Of a stretch of DNA of 64,000 bases, positions 24,027-33,568 are shown piece after piece (position 1 is the first letter of the stretch; every line of letters begins with the position of its first letter). The notes beneath the pieces are model-generated. The model ran no database searches, was not told the DNA's origin, and saw only the letters and a program-made list of their open reading frames with translations. This stretch comes from Treponema sp. (GTDB taxonomy: Bacteria > Spirochaetota > Spirochaetia > Treponematales > Treponemataceae). The stretch covers positions 1 through 64,000 of the forward strand of contig JAEDFA010000001.1 in NCBI GenBank assembly GCA_016293005.1, read 5' to 3'. A program made the translations under genes and the position numbers.

Positions 24027-25193
24027 TTATTTTAAAAGGCGTGCTTTTACAATTTTTAATTCCGGGTTTTTGCCTTGAATTTTCATTATTGCGTTTTCTA
24101 CAGCCTGTTTTTTTGTTTCTCCAAAATCAAACAGATTCTGCTGATGAATTTCGCTTGTGTATTCAAGGTTTGAAATTCCGACACCTAAAAGCCTGATTCC
24201 TTTTGAATGAATGACTTTTTTTTCAAAAAGGTTTTTCACCCGCGAAAAAAGAAAATCGGTGCTTGTAATGTATTCGTCTAAAGTTTCTTGAACTGATACT
24301 GTAGAAAAATCTTCATAGCGTATTTTTAAGGTGATAGTTTTTCCGTTAGATTTTTCTTTTAAAAGCCTGAACATTACGGTTTGGCATAGTTCTAAAAGTT
24401 TTGTTTCTTCCGTGTATAAATCTGTTAAATCAAACGGAAATGTATTTTCTGCGCTGATTGAGCGTGAAGATGGCTTTTGAAGTTCAAGAGTTTCTATTCC
24501 TCTTACGACATTGTACAAGAATTTTCCCGATGCCGAACCGAATTTCATCGTTAAAATTTCAAGGGATTTTTCGTAAAGCTGTTTCGTTGAAAAGATGCCG
24601 AACGAATTTAATTTTTTAAGTGTTTTATCTCCGATTCCCCAGATTTTTTTTAGCGGAAGATTCAGCATAAAATCGATTTCTTTTCCAGGATAAATTCTGA
24701 AAAATCCGTCAGGTTTATTTACTTCTGAAGCGATTTTTGCAAGATAATGATTTTGCGCCATTCCGATTGAAACTGTAAGGCCTGTTTTTGACTTGATTTC
24801 GGTTCTGATTTTTTCTGCGGTTTTTTCAGGTGGTCCGAAAAGTTTTTCTGTTCCCGTTAAATCAACTGAAGCTTCGTCAATGCTTAAGGCGTTTACATCG
24901 GGTGAAAAATTTTTAAGAATTTCCATAATTGATGCGGAAACTTCACAGTATCTTTTCATATTCGTCTTTACAAAAATTCCGTCCGGGCAGAGTTTATAGG
25001 CTTTTTGAAGTGGCATTGCAGAATGTACTCCGAATTTCCTTGCTTCGTATGAACAAGTTGAAACGACTGAGCGAGTTTCGTTTAAATCTCCTCCAACGAT
25101 TACAGGCTTTCCTTTGTACGAGGGATTGTCGTGCTGTTCAATTGAGGCAAAAAATGCGTCCATGTCTACATGAATAAAAATTTTTTCACTCAA
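24027..25193 (-). CDS. dinB: DNA polymerase IV (Y family)
   Basis: 388 residues starting with TTG at 25193, which has AGGAGG 7 nt upstream. It is a translesion polymerase. Catalytic signatures are intact: VDMDAFFASIEQ, SYEARKFGVHSAMP and LSIDEASVDLT; the little-finger domain fills the last 130 residues. It ends without a clear beta-clamp-binding QxxLF at the terminus, although QQNLFDF occurs at about residue 358 and could serve. Confidence 0.95.
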   Translation of the reverse strand: MSEKIFIHVDMDAFFASIEQHDNPSYKGKPVIVGGDLNETRSVVSTCSYEARKFGVHSAMPLQKAYKLCPDGIFVKTNMKRYCEVSASIMEILKNFSPDVNALSIDEASVDLTGTEKLFGPPEKTAEKIRTEIKSKTGLTVSIGMAQNHYLAKIASEVNKPDGFFRIYPGKEIDFMLNLPLKKIWGIGDKTLKKLNSFGIFSTKQLYEKSLEILTMKFGSASGKFLYNVVRGIETLELQKPSSRSISAENTFPFDLTDLYTEETKLLELCQTVMFRLLKEKSNGKTITLKIRYEDFSTVSVQETLDEYITSTDFLFSRVKNLFEKKVIHSKGIRLLGVGISNLEYTSEIHQQNLFDFGETKKQAVENAIMKIQGKNPELKIVKARLLK

Positions 25194-25214
25194 AATAAAG
25201 CCTCCTTAAGAAAA

Positions 25215-27299
25215 TTAATCTGGAAAATTGAAACTGTTTGAAGAATCATCTTTGATTTCAATCTGTTTTTCCTGAAAAATATATGTATTTTCATCTTTTG
25301 TAGGGAAGACGCATTTTACAGTTAGAATAGATTTTTCTTCGTTTTTGGAAATGTATTTGAAATTCAGTTTTTTTGGAGGAAAAGCCGGCGTGAGAAAATA
25401 GTCTGTGTGTGTTTCTTTGTTTGAAATATACGGTTCGTCGGAATAAACTACTGGATTTTTGTCTTCGTTTGACACTGAAATTTGGCATTGTTCGGCATTT
25501 TTTAAAAGCGTTATGTCTAAAAAAACTGTCGTTTCTTCGAGGTAAGAATATTTTATGTAATCTAGAAGAATCAGGTCATCTTTCTGCGTGATGAAAGTTT
25601 TATTTTCGGTTTCTTTTGTTTGAGAAGAAAAGGTGTCTGGAAGAAAGTTTAAAATTATTATGAAAATTAAAAGGAAAAGCGCAAATGAACTCATGATGGC
25701 AATTATATTCTGTTTTTGAAAACGCCTGTTTTTTTCGTCTGTTGAAAGAAGAAGTGATTTTAATTTTGAAATTAGACGCATAGTAAAAAGCTGAACTGGA
25801 AGAATTGCAAACGAAACTGAAATGTTTACTGCAAGTGATGAATCTATGAGTTTTTCAAAACTGTTAGCCGAGGCATATTTTAAAAACTGAACAAAATATG
25901 GAATGTATGGAAAAAGAAGGAAAATGAATAAAACCGAAAGAGGAATGATTTTTTTTATATTTTTTGAAATTAAAACTATAATGTATTGAATTAAAAACAG
26001 AAAGAAAAGTGAAATGTCGATTAATGTAAATAAAATTAAGTTAAAAATGCACGAAATTGTCGTGAGGTAAGTGTAAAATTCTTCGCTTGAGATGGCGTTT
26101 TTCTTTTTGATTATGAAAAGTTCAAGTGAAAAGACTGCAAGTGAAAGAAGAATTTTCAGCGTCACCTGGATGTACGGAGAAAACGGAATGATTTTTGAAA
26201 GAATCAGAATGACTGTCTGACTTAATGAAAGACTCAAAACAGTAATGAGAATCGTAAAAATTGCAAGAAGCCACGATGTAAAAATTTTCTGGGCGAATGA
26301 ATTTTTTTTGTTTTTCTGTTTGTTTTTTAGTATACCTGGCATCGTGCAGACAAAAAGAAGGTTTAAAATTATTGTTATGATAAAAAGAGTCGTGATGAAA
26401 AATTCGTCAAAATAAAAAATTCGTTTTCCAAGCGTAAGCGTGTAAAAATGTCTGTCCCATTTAGAAGTGTTTTTTTGCGTGTAGGATTTTATAAAATCTG
26501 AAATTAAAAGAGCGAATTTTTCTTCTGTTGCTGAAGTAACAGGAATCGTAATTGCACAAGAGGGAATATGTTCTTTGAGAAATTTTGCAGTATTTTCATC
26601 TTCGCGCAAAAGGTCGAATCTGTAGAGTGTTGTAAGGTTTGAACTTTGAAGAGTAAAATCTATTTTATTTTTGTAGAATGATTTTAAAAGCCGCTTTATA
26701 AGCCATGAAGGAGAAGAATCCTTTCCGCCGCCTGGAATAATTTCTGTTTTATTTCCTGAAAAATTTATGCAGACTGCAGCCATTTCATTCTGATTCTGGA
26801 GGCTTTGTATGAAAACATCTGTTCCTTTTAACTGATTTGAAATGATTTTTTTTTGTGTATCGCCGTAAGTAAACACGATGTCAAGGTCAAAATCTCGTTT
26901 TTCATCTTTTATTTTATTTAAAAGATGAGTGAAAAAAGTTTTGCATCTAGTTGCTTCTTCGATTTTGAAAATCAATGTGAGGTTTGTGAGATTTTTTTCT
27001 GAATAAATTTTTGAATATTGAATCGGATCTGCAGGAAGAGAAAGCTTTATATTGAATGGAAATTCGTTTTGTTCGCTGAAAATTAAAGGCTGAATGTCAA
27101 AATTGATGTTAAATGGCTTTAAAAAATCTGAAAAGTTTTGGCACAAGTCAAAGCCGTGCAAATTTTGTTCTTCTTGTGAATAAGAATTTTTTTGAAGATC
27201 GCTTGTTTTTGATTTTATATTTTCCTTCGAAAAAGAGAAATTTATTATTAAAAAAAAGAAAAATACAAAAAAAATGTAAAAAATACTGTTTTTCTTCAT
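25215..27299 (-). CDS. large exported/membrane protein of unknown function
   Basis: 694 residues. A hydrophobic leader (residues about 5-23) is followed by an extracytoplasmic domain of about 270 residues, a membrane block of seven or eight segments (about 300-570) and a C-terminal extracytoplasmic domain of about 115 residues. The N-terminal domain looks alpha/beta (FTYGDTQKKIIS; ETEIIPGGG-like loop at about 190, then DSSPSWLIKRLL). I recognise no family; a membrane-bound hydrolase is one possibility. Residues are strongly biased to Phe, Ile, Lys. The ATG has no Shine-Dalgarno sequence and lies 8 nt after TATAAT. Confidence 0.7.
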   Translation of the reverse strand: MKKNSIFYIFFVFFFFLIINFSFSKENIKSKTSDLQKNSYSQEEQNLHGFDLCQNFSDFLKPFNINFDIQPLIFSEQNEFPFNIKLSLPADPIQYSKIYSEKNLTNLTLIFKIEEATRCKTFFTHLLNKIKDEKRDFDLDIVFTYGDTQKKIISNQLKGTDVFIQSLQNQNEMAAVCINFSGNKTEIIPGGGKDSSPSWLIKRLLKSFYKNKIDFTLQSSNLTTLYRFDLLREDENTAKFLKEHIPSCAITIPVTSATEEKFALLISDFIKSYTQKNTSKWDRHFYTLTLGKRIFYFDEFFITTLFIITIILNLLFVCTMPGILKNKQKNKKNSFAQKIFTSWLLAIFTILITVLSLSLSQTVILILSKIIPFSPYIQVTLKILLSLAVFSLELFIIKKKNAISSEEFYTYLTTISCIFNLILFTLIDISLFFLFLIQYIIVLISKNIKKIIPLSVLFIFLLFPYIPYFVQFLKYASANSFEKLIDSSLAVNISVSFAILPVQLFTMRLISKLKSLLLSTDEKNRRFQKQNIIAIMSSFALFLLIFIIILNFLPDTFSSQTKETENKTFITQKDDLILLDYIKYSYLEETTVFLDITLLKNAEQCQISVSNEDKNPVVYSDEPYISNKETHTDYFLTPAFPPKKLNFKYISKNEEKSILTVKCVFPTKDENTYIFQEKQIEIKDDSSNSFNFPD

Positions 27300-27307
27300 T
27301 AAATTAG

Positions 27308-27336
27308 ATTATAATATTATTTGGAATACAATGCAA
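27308..27336 (-). promoter_or_regulatory. candidate promoter for leaderless mRNA of the 694-aa membrane protein
   Basis: On the minus strand TTGCAT (27331-27336), 17 bp, TATAAT (27308-27313), then 8 nt to the ATG at 27299. Confidence 0.6.
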
Positions 27337-27395
27337 ATGTGTCAGTAATCTTGTTTTTCAGGTTGTATTCTTTAAAAAATGGAGATTTTTGATTA

Positions 27396-28568
27396 ATGAG
27401 TGCTTCTGGTAAAAAATTATTGCTTGAATTACCTTTAAAAGTTATTCTGACAGAAAATGGGGCTTCTAATTTTATCAGCCATAAAAAAAGACTTTTGCGT
27501 TTTCGCCTTGCAGATAATGTCGATGAATACGGAATTTCTTTAAATCAGTTTTCGCCTCAATCTATTCAGAGCATGCTTTTGCTCGATTATATTTCAAAAA
27601 TAGAAATCTCTATGCCAGAATTTGTTTCTTCAAGGCAAGAAGTAATGGATCTTTCAAAACTTATAGTTTATTCGCTCCTTTACAAGCAGTTTGACCGCGA
27701 TATTTATTCTGCTTTAATTCAGTGTTCTTGCGTACGTGATCATAACAGAAAGCATCCTGCAAACCTTATCGATGAAAAAACTAAAATCGGTGAAAAACAG
27801 CTTCGGGTCGCTCTTTCAAATCCAAGAATGGATGCAATAATTCAGGAAAAACGTCGCGAGATTCTTGAACCTGTCTGGACCGGAATTCGTGAAAACAAAG
27901 ATTATTCAATAGAAGAAAAAAATATTTATATGCTCATGTCAGAAAAATTTATGAACCGCATGAGCCTTATGAATTGGTATATAATTACTTTATTCCAAAA
28001 AGACCCGAATTTCGAGCAGATGATTGTTCAAATCAGGAATCTTCTCGCTCAATATATGGAAAAATCAAAGGTTGCAGAATACATTTCGGTAATGGTTATG
28101 GAACTTGCATTAAACAGCGAAAATACAAACATTCGTAAAGAAGCAAAAAGAATGTATCCTGATGTTGACGACCTTGATGCACTTGTCTTAGACCCTGAAG
28201 TTCGTTCAAAAATTGTAAAAACTCTTGAAAGCAAGCATTCTCTTGTATTCCTTTCATGGAAGTTAGGAGGAGGTTCTTCTTCAATCGGTAAACAGGGACG
28301 CCTTCAGATTACTCTTTACAATAAAAGTGATGACTTCCAGGAAATAAAAGACGATATCGAAACAAAGATGACTGCCGATACAAAAAAACGAACACTTATA
28401 GACTTCTACCGCGAACTTCCAGAAGGTCAGGAAGGCACGGACTTAGGACTTTACTATCTTTCGTATCTTGACGATGCCTGTAAAAAAGTCAATGTTAAAT
28501 TTGAATCTCTTGTAAATCAGTTTGCTTCAAACGATTTGACGGTCATTAATTTAATATTTAATTTTTAG
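27396..28568 (+). CDS. uncharacterised protein, possibly a degenerate GHKL ATPase
   Basis: 390 residues, cytoplasmic. The first 220 residues look helical with no recognised domain. The last 160 resemble the order of motifs in histidine-kinase-type ATP-binding domains: an N-box-like VMELALNSENTN (about 234-245), a strand LQITLYNKSDD (about 308) and a G2-like GTDLGLYYL (about 347). The D-x-G-x-G (G1) motif is not evident, so ATP binding is uncertain. It has GGAG upstream of the ATG. It begins a + strand unit with a lipoprotein, trmB and ligA. Confidence 0.65.
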   Translation: MSASGKKLLLELPLKVILTENGASNFISHKKRLLRFRLADNVDEYGISLNQFSPQSIQSMLLLDYISKIEISMPEFVSSRQEVMDLSKLIVYSLLYKQFDRDIYSALIQCSCVRDHNRKHPANLIDEKTKIGEKQLRVALSNPRMDAIIQEKRREILEPVWTGIRENKDYSIEEKNIYMLMSEKFMNRMSLMNWYIITLFQKDPNFEQMIVQIRNLLAQYMEKSKVAEYISVMVMELALNSENTNIRKEAKRMYPDVDDLDALVLDPEVRSKIVKTLESKHSLVFLSWKLGGGSSSIGKQGRLQITLYNKSDDFQEIKDDIETKMTADTKKRTLIDFYRELPEGQEGTDLGLYYLSYLDDACKKVNVKFESLVNQFASNDLTVINLIFNF

Positions 28569-28573
28569 TCCAA

Positions 28574-29260
28574 ATGAAGAATTTTAGGAAAAAAAGCGTT
28601 TTTTTATTTTTTATTTTTTTCTCTGTGTTCGTTCAAGTTTTTTTTTCCGGGTGTTCAGATTCTTCCCCGGAAATTGCCCGATGTTCTGCGACTGTAGTTT
28701 TTTCTTATAATGATGAATCTTCTTTGCCAGATGTAAAATTTCAGGCGTATATTTCAGCTTTAAGCGATGTGAGGCGTTTAGAGTCTTTTTCTGTAGAAAA
28801 CCGCGGAAATAAATTTAAATGGATTGTAGAAAATCCTTATATTTTTTCTGATTCAAACAATAGTTGGGCGTGCGCCTTAAATCTGTGCAACAACAAGAAT
28901 CAAAAAATTCCTCTTGGAATATACGATGTAGTTTACAATGATGCTCAAGGTCAAAGCGTTTCTTCTGTGCTGAATGTTTTTTATCCGGAAGAATTATACA
29001 AAAAGACTTTTCCAGAATCAGAAAATTTTATAAAAGATAATACATTAAAGCAGATTGCCGTTTATACAGAGTCGGGACTTCTTTTGTATTACGGTGTTTT
29101 TAAAGAAGCGTGGAAGAGCGACGAAATAATTTTTAAAAATTTCAAGGATTCTCAAAAATACAGAATCTGTTACAGCGCATTTGATGAGTCATATCTTGTT
29201 ATGTCAAAATATTTTTATAAAAATTCAGAATCGCAAAATTCTTCAGAAATAAAATCTTAA
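28574..29260 (+). CDS. putative lipoprotein of unknown function
   Basis: 228 residues. The N-terminus is a lipoprotein signal: basic MKNFRKK, a Phe/Val-rich core and a lipobox FFSGC with Cys27, acceptable in spirochaetes. The mature part has alternating hydrophobic residues consistent with beta structure and ends in a polar Ser/Asn tail. No family recognised. It starts 5 bp after the preceding stop codon without its own ribosome site, so it is translated by coupling. Confidence 0.75.
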   Translation: MKNFRKKSVFLFFIFFSVFVQVFFSGCSDSSPEIARCSATVVFSYNDESSLPDVKFQAYISALSDVRRLESFSVENRGNKFKWIVENPYIFSDSNNSWACALNLCNNKNQKIPLGIYDVVYNDAQGQSVSSVLNVFYPEELYKKTFPESENFIKDNTLKQIAVYTESGLLLYYGVFKEAWKSDEIIFKNFKDSQKYRICYSAFDESYLVMSKYFYKNSESQNSSEIKS

Positions 29261-29283
29261 AAATAAAAATTAAAAGGTAATGT

Positions 29284-30003
29284 ATGGAAAATGATACACG
29301 GATTTTAGAAAATCAAAATCTTGAAAAAAAATCTGTATACCGCACGGTAAAAACTTATGTTCTCCGCGTTGGACGGATGACGGAGGCTCAGTTGAGGGAT
29401 TATAAGGAACTTTCGCCTGTTTATTGCATTCCTTATGAGCATAAAAAGATAAATTATGTTGAAATTTTTGGAAATACAAATCCTGTAGTGATTGAAATCG
29501 GTTTTGGAATGGGAACGGCAACGGCACTTCTTGCAGAGAAAAATCCTGATATAAATTATATTGGAATTGAAGTTCATACTCCCGGCGTTGGAAAACTTTT
29601 GGGTGAAATTAAAACAAAGCAGTTGAAAAATCTTTATATTATCGAGCACGATGCGCTTGAAGTTCTTGAAAATATGATTCGTGATTCTTCTGTTTCGGCG
29701 TTTCACATTTTTTTTCCTGACCCTTGGCCAAAAAAGCGTCATCATAAAAGAAGACTTGTGCAGCGCCCTAGAACAGATTTGATTTCTAAAAAACTTTCTA
29801 AGGGTGGCTATGTTTATTTTGTCACGGACTGGTGGGAATATGCGGATTTTGCACTTGAACAGTTTGAAAATACGCCTGGATTGAAAAATAAATATTTAAA
29901 GTATGCCGAAAAACAGTCGTGGCGGCCGGAAACAAAATTTGAGAGAAAAGGGCTTAATGCGCAAAGGCTTATCACAGAATTAATGTTTGAAAAAGACGAG
30001 TAA
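29284..30003 (+). CDS. trmB: tRNA (guanine-N7-)-methyltransferase
   Basis: 239 residues. TrmB methylates G46 in the variable loop of tRNA with S-adenosylmethionine. The SAM motif [15 protein letters not shown] and the catalytic block [19 protein letters not shown] are typical, and [10 protein letters not shown] follows. The N-terminal 35 residues are an extra, moderately charged stretch that includes the [14 protein letters not shown] part seen in the family. It has an AAGGTA ribosome site, and ligA follows by 4 bp. Confidence 0.95.
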   Translation: MENDTRILENQNLEKKSVYRTVKTYVLRVGRMTEAQLRDYKELSPVYCIPYEHKKINYVEIFGNTNPVVIEIGFGMGTATALLAEKNPDINYIGIEVHTPGVGKLLGEIKTKQLKNLYIIEHDALEVLENMIRDSSVSAFHIFFPDPWPKKRHHKRRLVQRPRTDLISKKLSKGGYVYFVTDWWEYADFALEQFENTPGLKNKYLKYAEKQSWRPETKFERKGLNAQRLITELMFEKDE

Positions 30004-30007
30004 AAAT

Positions 30008-31957
30008 ATGGATTTATTTGAATTAAGCGATATTGACGAGCAGAATAAAAAAATTAAGCGTATAAAAGAACTCGAAAAATTAATAAAAAAATATCAGGAT
30101 TCATATTATAACGGTGAAGCAGAAATTTCAGATGCCCAATTTGATTTGCTTTGGGATGAATTAAAGTCTTTAGATTCAGATAATATTATTTTTAAAACTG
30201 TAGGTTCAGATTCGATTAATTTTAAAAAAATAAATCATGTTATGCCGATGGGAAGCCAGGAAAAAGCATCAAATCCTGAACAGTTTGCATCTTGGGCTGA
30301 AAACCACATTTACGATGAATATTTTGTAGAATACAAACTTGACGGAGCATCTCTTGAACTTCAGTATTCAGAGGGAATTTTAATTCATGCTGTAACGCGC
30401 GGGGACGGTGTAAAAGGAGATGAAATCACTGAAAACGCGCGAAAAATGAATGGTGTTATTCAGGAATTAAAAATCGACGGAAAAAAAATCAATTTTACAG
30501 GCGGAATTCGTGGCGAAGTTATTATGACTCACGAAGTTCACAAAAAATTTTTCAGTGATAAAGCAAACTGCAGGAATGCGGCTAATGGTTTAATGAAAAG
30601 AAAAGACGGTTCTGGAAGCGAATATCTTACTTTAATCGTCTATGATTCTCTTTCGCTTGGGGAAAGTTTTTTTTCTGATGAAGAAGAGAAAATCAATTTT
30701 TTGAAAAAATGTGGTTTTAATGTCTGTCAATTAAAAATATGCAAATCTGTAAAAGAAGTTATCGATTATCGTTCTTATGTAATGGATATTCGTAAAAATC
30801 TTGAATACGACATTGACGGCCTTGTAATAAAAGAGCGTAAAATAAATCAGGAAGATATGAAAAGAACTCGCCCTGATCGTCAGATTGCATTTAAATTCAG
30901 TCTTGATGAGGCAGTTTCTACTTTAAGGTCTGTTGAATGGAGCATAAATGGAGCAACTTATACGCCTGTTGCAATTTTTGACAGCGTTGAATTAAACGGA
31001 ACTACCGTAAAGCGCGCAAGTTTTTCAAATCCTGACACTATGAAAAATCTTGGTGCCAAAATAGGATGCAAGGTTGTCGTTGTAAAACGCGGTGAAATTA
31101 TTCCAAAAATAGAAAACTGCATTCATGAAGATGTTTCTATTGAAAAAGAAATCGAAATTCCGTGTAGATGTGAAACATGTGGTTCTGCTTTAGTAAACGA
31201 TGGAACACGCCTTTTTTGTCCAAATAAAGAATGTTCAAAACGACTTTTACATGCAATTTTAAAATGGGTTAGTGTAATTGATATTCGGGATTTAGGCGAA
31301 ACTCTTGTGCAGAATCTTTTTAATAAAGGAAAAATTCGCAAAATTTCTGACTTGTATCACCTTACTTTAGACGATTTAATTCCTTTTTTCTTAAATGAAG
31401 AAAGCATCGCGATGGAAAAGAAATCTTTAGGCGCTGAAAAAGTTTTAAAATCGATAGACAGCCATAGAACTGTTTCACTTTCAGCGTTTATTGCCGGTTT
31501 TGATATCGAAGGAATCGGGGAAACAACTGTCGATAAACTCGTTTCATCTGGTTATGACAATCTTGAAAAAATTCTAAATCTTTCGGAAGAAGAGATTGCT
31601 TCAGTTTATGGGTTTGCAAAAGTTATGGCAAAAACTCTAGTTCAGGGGCTTTTAGAAAACAAAGAAGAAATGCTATATCTTTCAAAAAATTTCATAAAAA
31701 TCAAAGAAAATAATTCTGGCGCTCTTAAAAATATTTCTTTCTGTTTTACAGGGGAATTAAAAACTTTAAAACGCCAGGATGCAGAAAAAATGGTAAAAGA
31801 AGCCGGTGGAATCGTAAAATCTTCTGTCACAAAAGATTTGAACTATCTTGTAACAAACGACACTTCTTCAGGTTCTTCTAAAAATGAAAAGGCAAGAAAA
31901 CTTTCTGTTCCTGTAATTTCAGAAGAGGAGTTTTTAAAATTGTTCAATGAGTCGTAA
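30008..31957 (+). CDS. ligA: NAD-dependent DNA ligase
   Basis: 649 residues from the ATG at 30008. Domains in order: Ia (YYNGEAEISDAQFDLLWDEL, residues about 30-50), adenylation with the lysine in EYKLDGASLEL and TRGDGVKGDEIT, OB fold, a zinc finger with CETCGSAL and CPNKECSKR, helix-hairpin-helix repeats and a C-terminal BRCT domain (KNISFCFTGELKTLK). The adenylation motif reads KLDGASL rather than the common KVDGLAV, so it is a divergent member. It overlaps the next gene by 11 bp. Confidence 0.93.
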   Translation: MDLFELSDIDEQNKKIKRIKELEKLIKKYQDSYYNGEAEISDAQFDLLWDELKSLDSDNIIFKTVGSDSINFKKINHVMPMGSQEKASNPEQFASWAENHIYDEYFVEYKLDGASLELQYSEGILIHAVTRGDGVKGDEITENARKMNGVIQELKIDGKKINFTGGIRGEVIMTHEVHKKFFSDKANCRNAANGLMKRKDGSGSEYLTLIVYDSLSLGESFFSDEEEKINFLKKCGFNVCQLKICKSVKEVIDYRSYVMDIRKNLEYDIDGLVIKERKINQEDMKRTRPDRQIAFKFSLDEAVSTLRSVEWSINGATYTPVAIFDSVELNGTTVKRASFSNPDTMKNLGAKIGCKVVVVKRGEIIPKIENCIHEDVSIEKEIEIPCRCETCGSALVNDGTRLFCPNKECSKRLLHAILKWVSVIDIRDLGETLVQNLFNKGKIRKISDLYHLTLDDLIPFFLNEESIAMEKKSLGAEKVLKSIDSHRTVSLSAFIAGFDIEGIGETTVDKLVSSGYDNLEKILNLSEEEIASVYGFAKVMAKTLVQGLLENKEEMLYLSKNFIKIKENNSGALKNISFCFTGELKTLKRQDAEKMVKEAGGIVKSSVTKDLNYLVTNDTSSGSSKNEKARKLSVPVISEEEFLKLFNES

Positions 31958-32567
31958 AAATCTTGGAAAAATTGGATGTTTAATTTTTCTCGTAATTTCA
32001 GTTTTTCTGCTTTTTTGTCTTCTAGATTTTATTTCTATTTTAAAATTGAAAAATTTTGCAAAATCTCTGTCCTTTCCGAATGATTTACCGATTATGCAGG
32101 TCGTTTTTTACGGAAAAAGCGAAGACTTGGGAATGAATACTTTGAGCGCGCGAATTTCGATTTTAGATTCTAGCGGAAATGATGTTTCTGTAATTGAGCG
32201 TTCATGGAAAAATGACGGAATTGAAATTCTTTTTAAAAAGACTGATTTTTCCGGTTTCAGTTTCTATTTTCCAAAGCATATTTACGGTAAAAATTATGAC
32301 AGTTTCACAAATTCCTGGAAAATCGAAAGTGGCGGAACGAATTTAATTCCGTATTATATGGAAAATAAAAAATGCCTTTTGTACAATCCAATAGAAAAAA
32401 ATAAACTGTCAGAAGAATTATTTAAAACCGCTGACTTTTCGCTGAATCGTTTTTCTGTCTTTTCAAATAAATATACAAGCGATGTTGTAATCGATTTGTC
32501 AAAATGCGAACACGGAAAAGTTTACAGCATTGTGATAAATCAATCGGGAAATCTTGTATTAAAATAA
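31947..32567 (+). CDS. uncharacterised membrane-anchored protein
   Basis: 206 residues. One hydrophobic segment at residues about 9-31 (IGCLIFLVISVFLLFCLLDF) anchors a soluble domain of about 170 residues that probably faces the periplasm and contains several Tyr/Phe-rich strands. The Cys11 is not in a convincing lipobox. No family recognised. It starts inside the end of ligA, so it is coupled to it, but no functional link is evident. Confidence 0.65.
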   Translation: MSRKNLGKIGCLIFLVISVFLLFCLLDFISILKLKNFAKSLSFPNDLPIMQVVFYGKSEDLGMNTLSARISILDSSGNDVSVIERSWKNDGIEILFKKTDFSGFSFYFPKHIYGKNYDSFTNSWKIESGGTNLIPYYMENKKCLLYNPIEKNKLSEELFKTADFSLNRFSVFSNKYTSDVVIDLSKCEHGKVYSIVINQSGNLVLK

Positions 32568-32569
32568 CT

Positions 32570-33559
32570 TTAGTTTAACTCGCCTTCGCTGTATGTGTAG
32601 TCTGAAAGAAAAAATTCTGGTGAAACTGGAAGCGCATTTAGCCTTACCTCCCAGTGAAGGTGCGGACCGGTTGCAAGACCAGTTTTTCCTGAAAGACCGA
32701 TAAGTTCTCCCTGTTTTACTATTTGACCTTCTTTTACATTAAGGCTGCTTAAATGGTAGTAAACGCTGTAAAGTCCCGGAAGATGTTCAATCACGATTGA
32801 AAGTCCTGTAGAAATTCTGTTTTCTGCCATTACAACTTTTCCTGCAGCACACGAGGAAACTTCTGTTCCTTCCGGCACTCCGTAATCGATTCCGTTGTGC
32901 ATTGATGTTGATGTTTCGTTGTTTGTGTAGCGGTAAAGCCTTCTGTCTGCAAAAAATGAAGTTTTTCTGTCTTGAATGACCGGTTTTATGAATTTTTTTA
33001 AATCGTAAACATCTTCTGAAATTATGGTTTCAAAAATCGTGTTCAATTTTTCAATCTGTTCAAGTCTTTCAGGTGACATGTCAGTTTTTATGTCTGTATT
33101 TGCCTGATCTAAATCGATTGTCTCTGAAATGAATGTTTTTTCTTTTATGTGAAATGGAATTGTGATTTCTTTTTGTTCTGAAATGTTTGGCTCAAAAATT
33201 ATTTTTAATGAAAAATTTTCATGGAGTTTTAGCCATGTTGAAATGGGAATGGCAGCAAGAAGTTCATTTTTGTTGTTTTTTTCTTTTTGAGGTGTAATTG
33301 AAAAAAATCTTGAACATTCAATTTGCCTGTCGTTTGAAAAAAGTTTTAATACTGCCTGAGTTTCTTTTAGATTTTTTTTCTTCTGGGTTTTTAAGAATTT
33401 TATGTTGAGCCGTACAAAAATTGCATCGCCTAATTCCACATTATCGTTGAAAGTAATGCTTCCTGAATATTTTTCTTCTGTAAAGGTGAGCGTTTTTGCA
33501 AAAAGATTTGAAATTGAAATAAAAAGTAATGCAAAAATTATTTTTTTTAAGTTTTTCAT
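32570..33559 (-). CDS. exported M23-family metallopeptidase
   Basis: 329 residues. A signal peptide (residues 1-21, ending NLFA) precedes a region of about 190 residues and a C-terminal LytM/M23 domain. Zinc ligands are present: His and Asp in HNGIDYGVPEG and the HLH of GPHLHWEVR; the catalytic His is likely in VYYHLSSL. M23 enzymes cut peptidoglycan cross-bridges. It is the last gene of a minus-strand group with recJ, and has AGGAAA before the ATG. Confidence 0.92.
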   Translation of the reverse strand: MKNLKKIIFALLFISISNLFAKTLTFTEEKYSGSITFNDNVELGDAIFVRLNIKFLKTQKKKNLKETQAVLKLFSNDRQIECSRFFSITPQKEKNNKNELLAAIPISTWLKLHENFSLKIIFEPNISEQKEITIPFHIKEKTFISETIDLDQANTDIKTDMSPERLEQIEKLNTIFETIISEDVYDLKKFIKPVIQDRKTSFFADRRLYRYTNNETSTSMHNGIDYGVPEGTEVSSCAAGKVVMAENRISTGLSIVIEHLPGLYSVYYHLSSLNVKEGQIVKQGELIGLSGKTGLATGPHLHWEVRLNALPVSPEFFLSDYTYSEGELN

Positions 33560-33568
33560 ATTTTTTCC

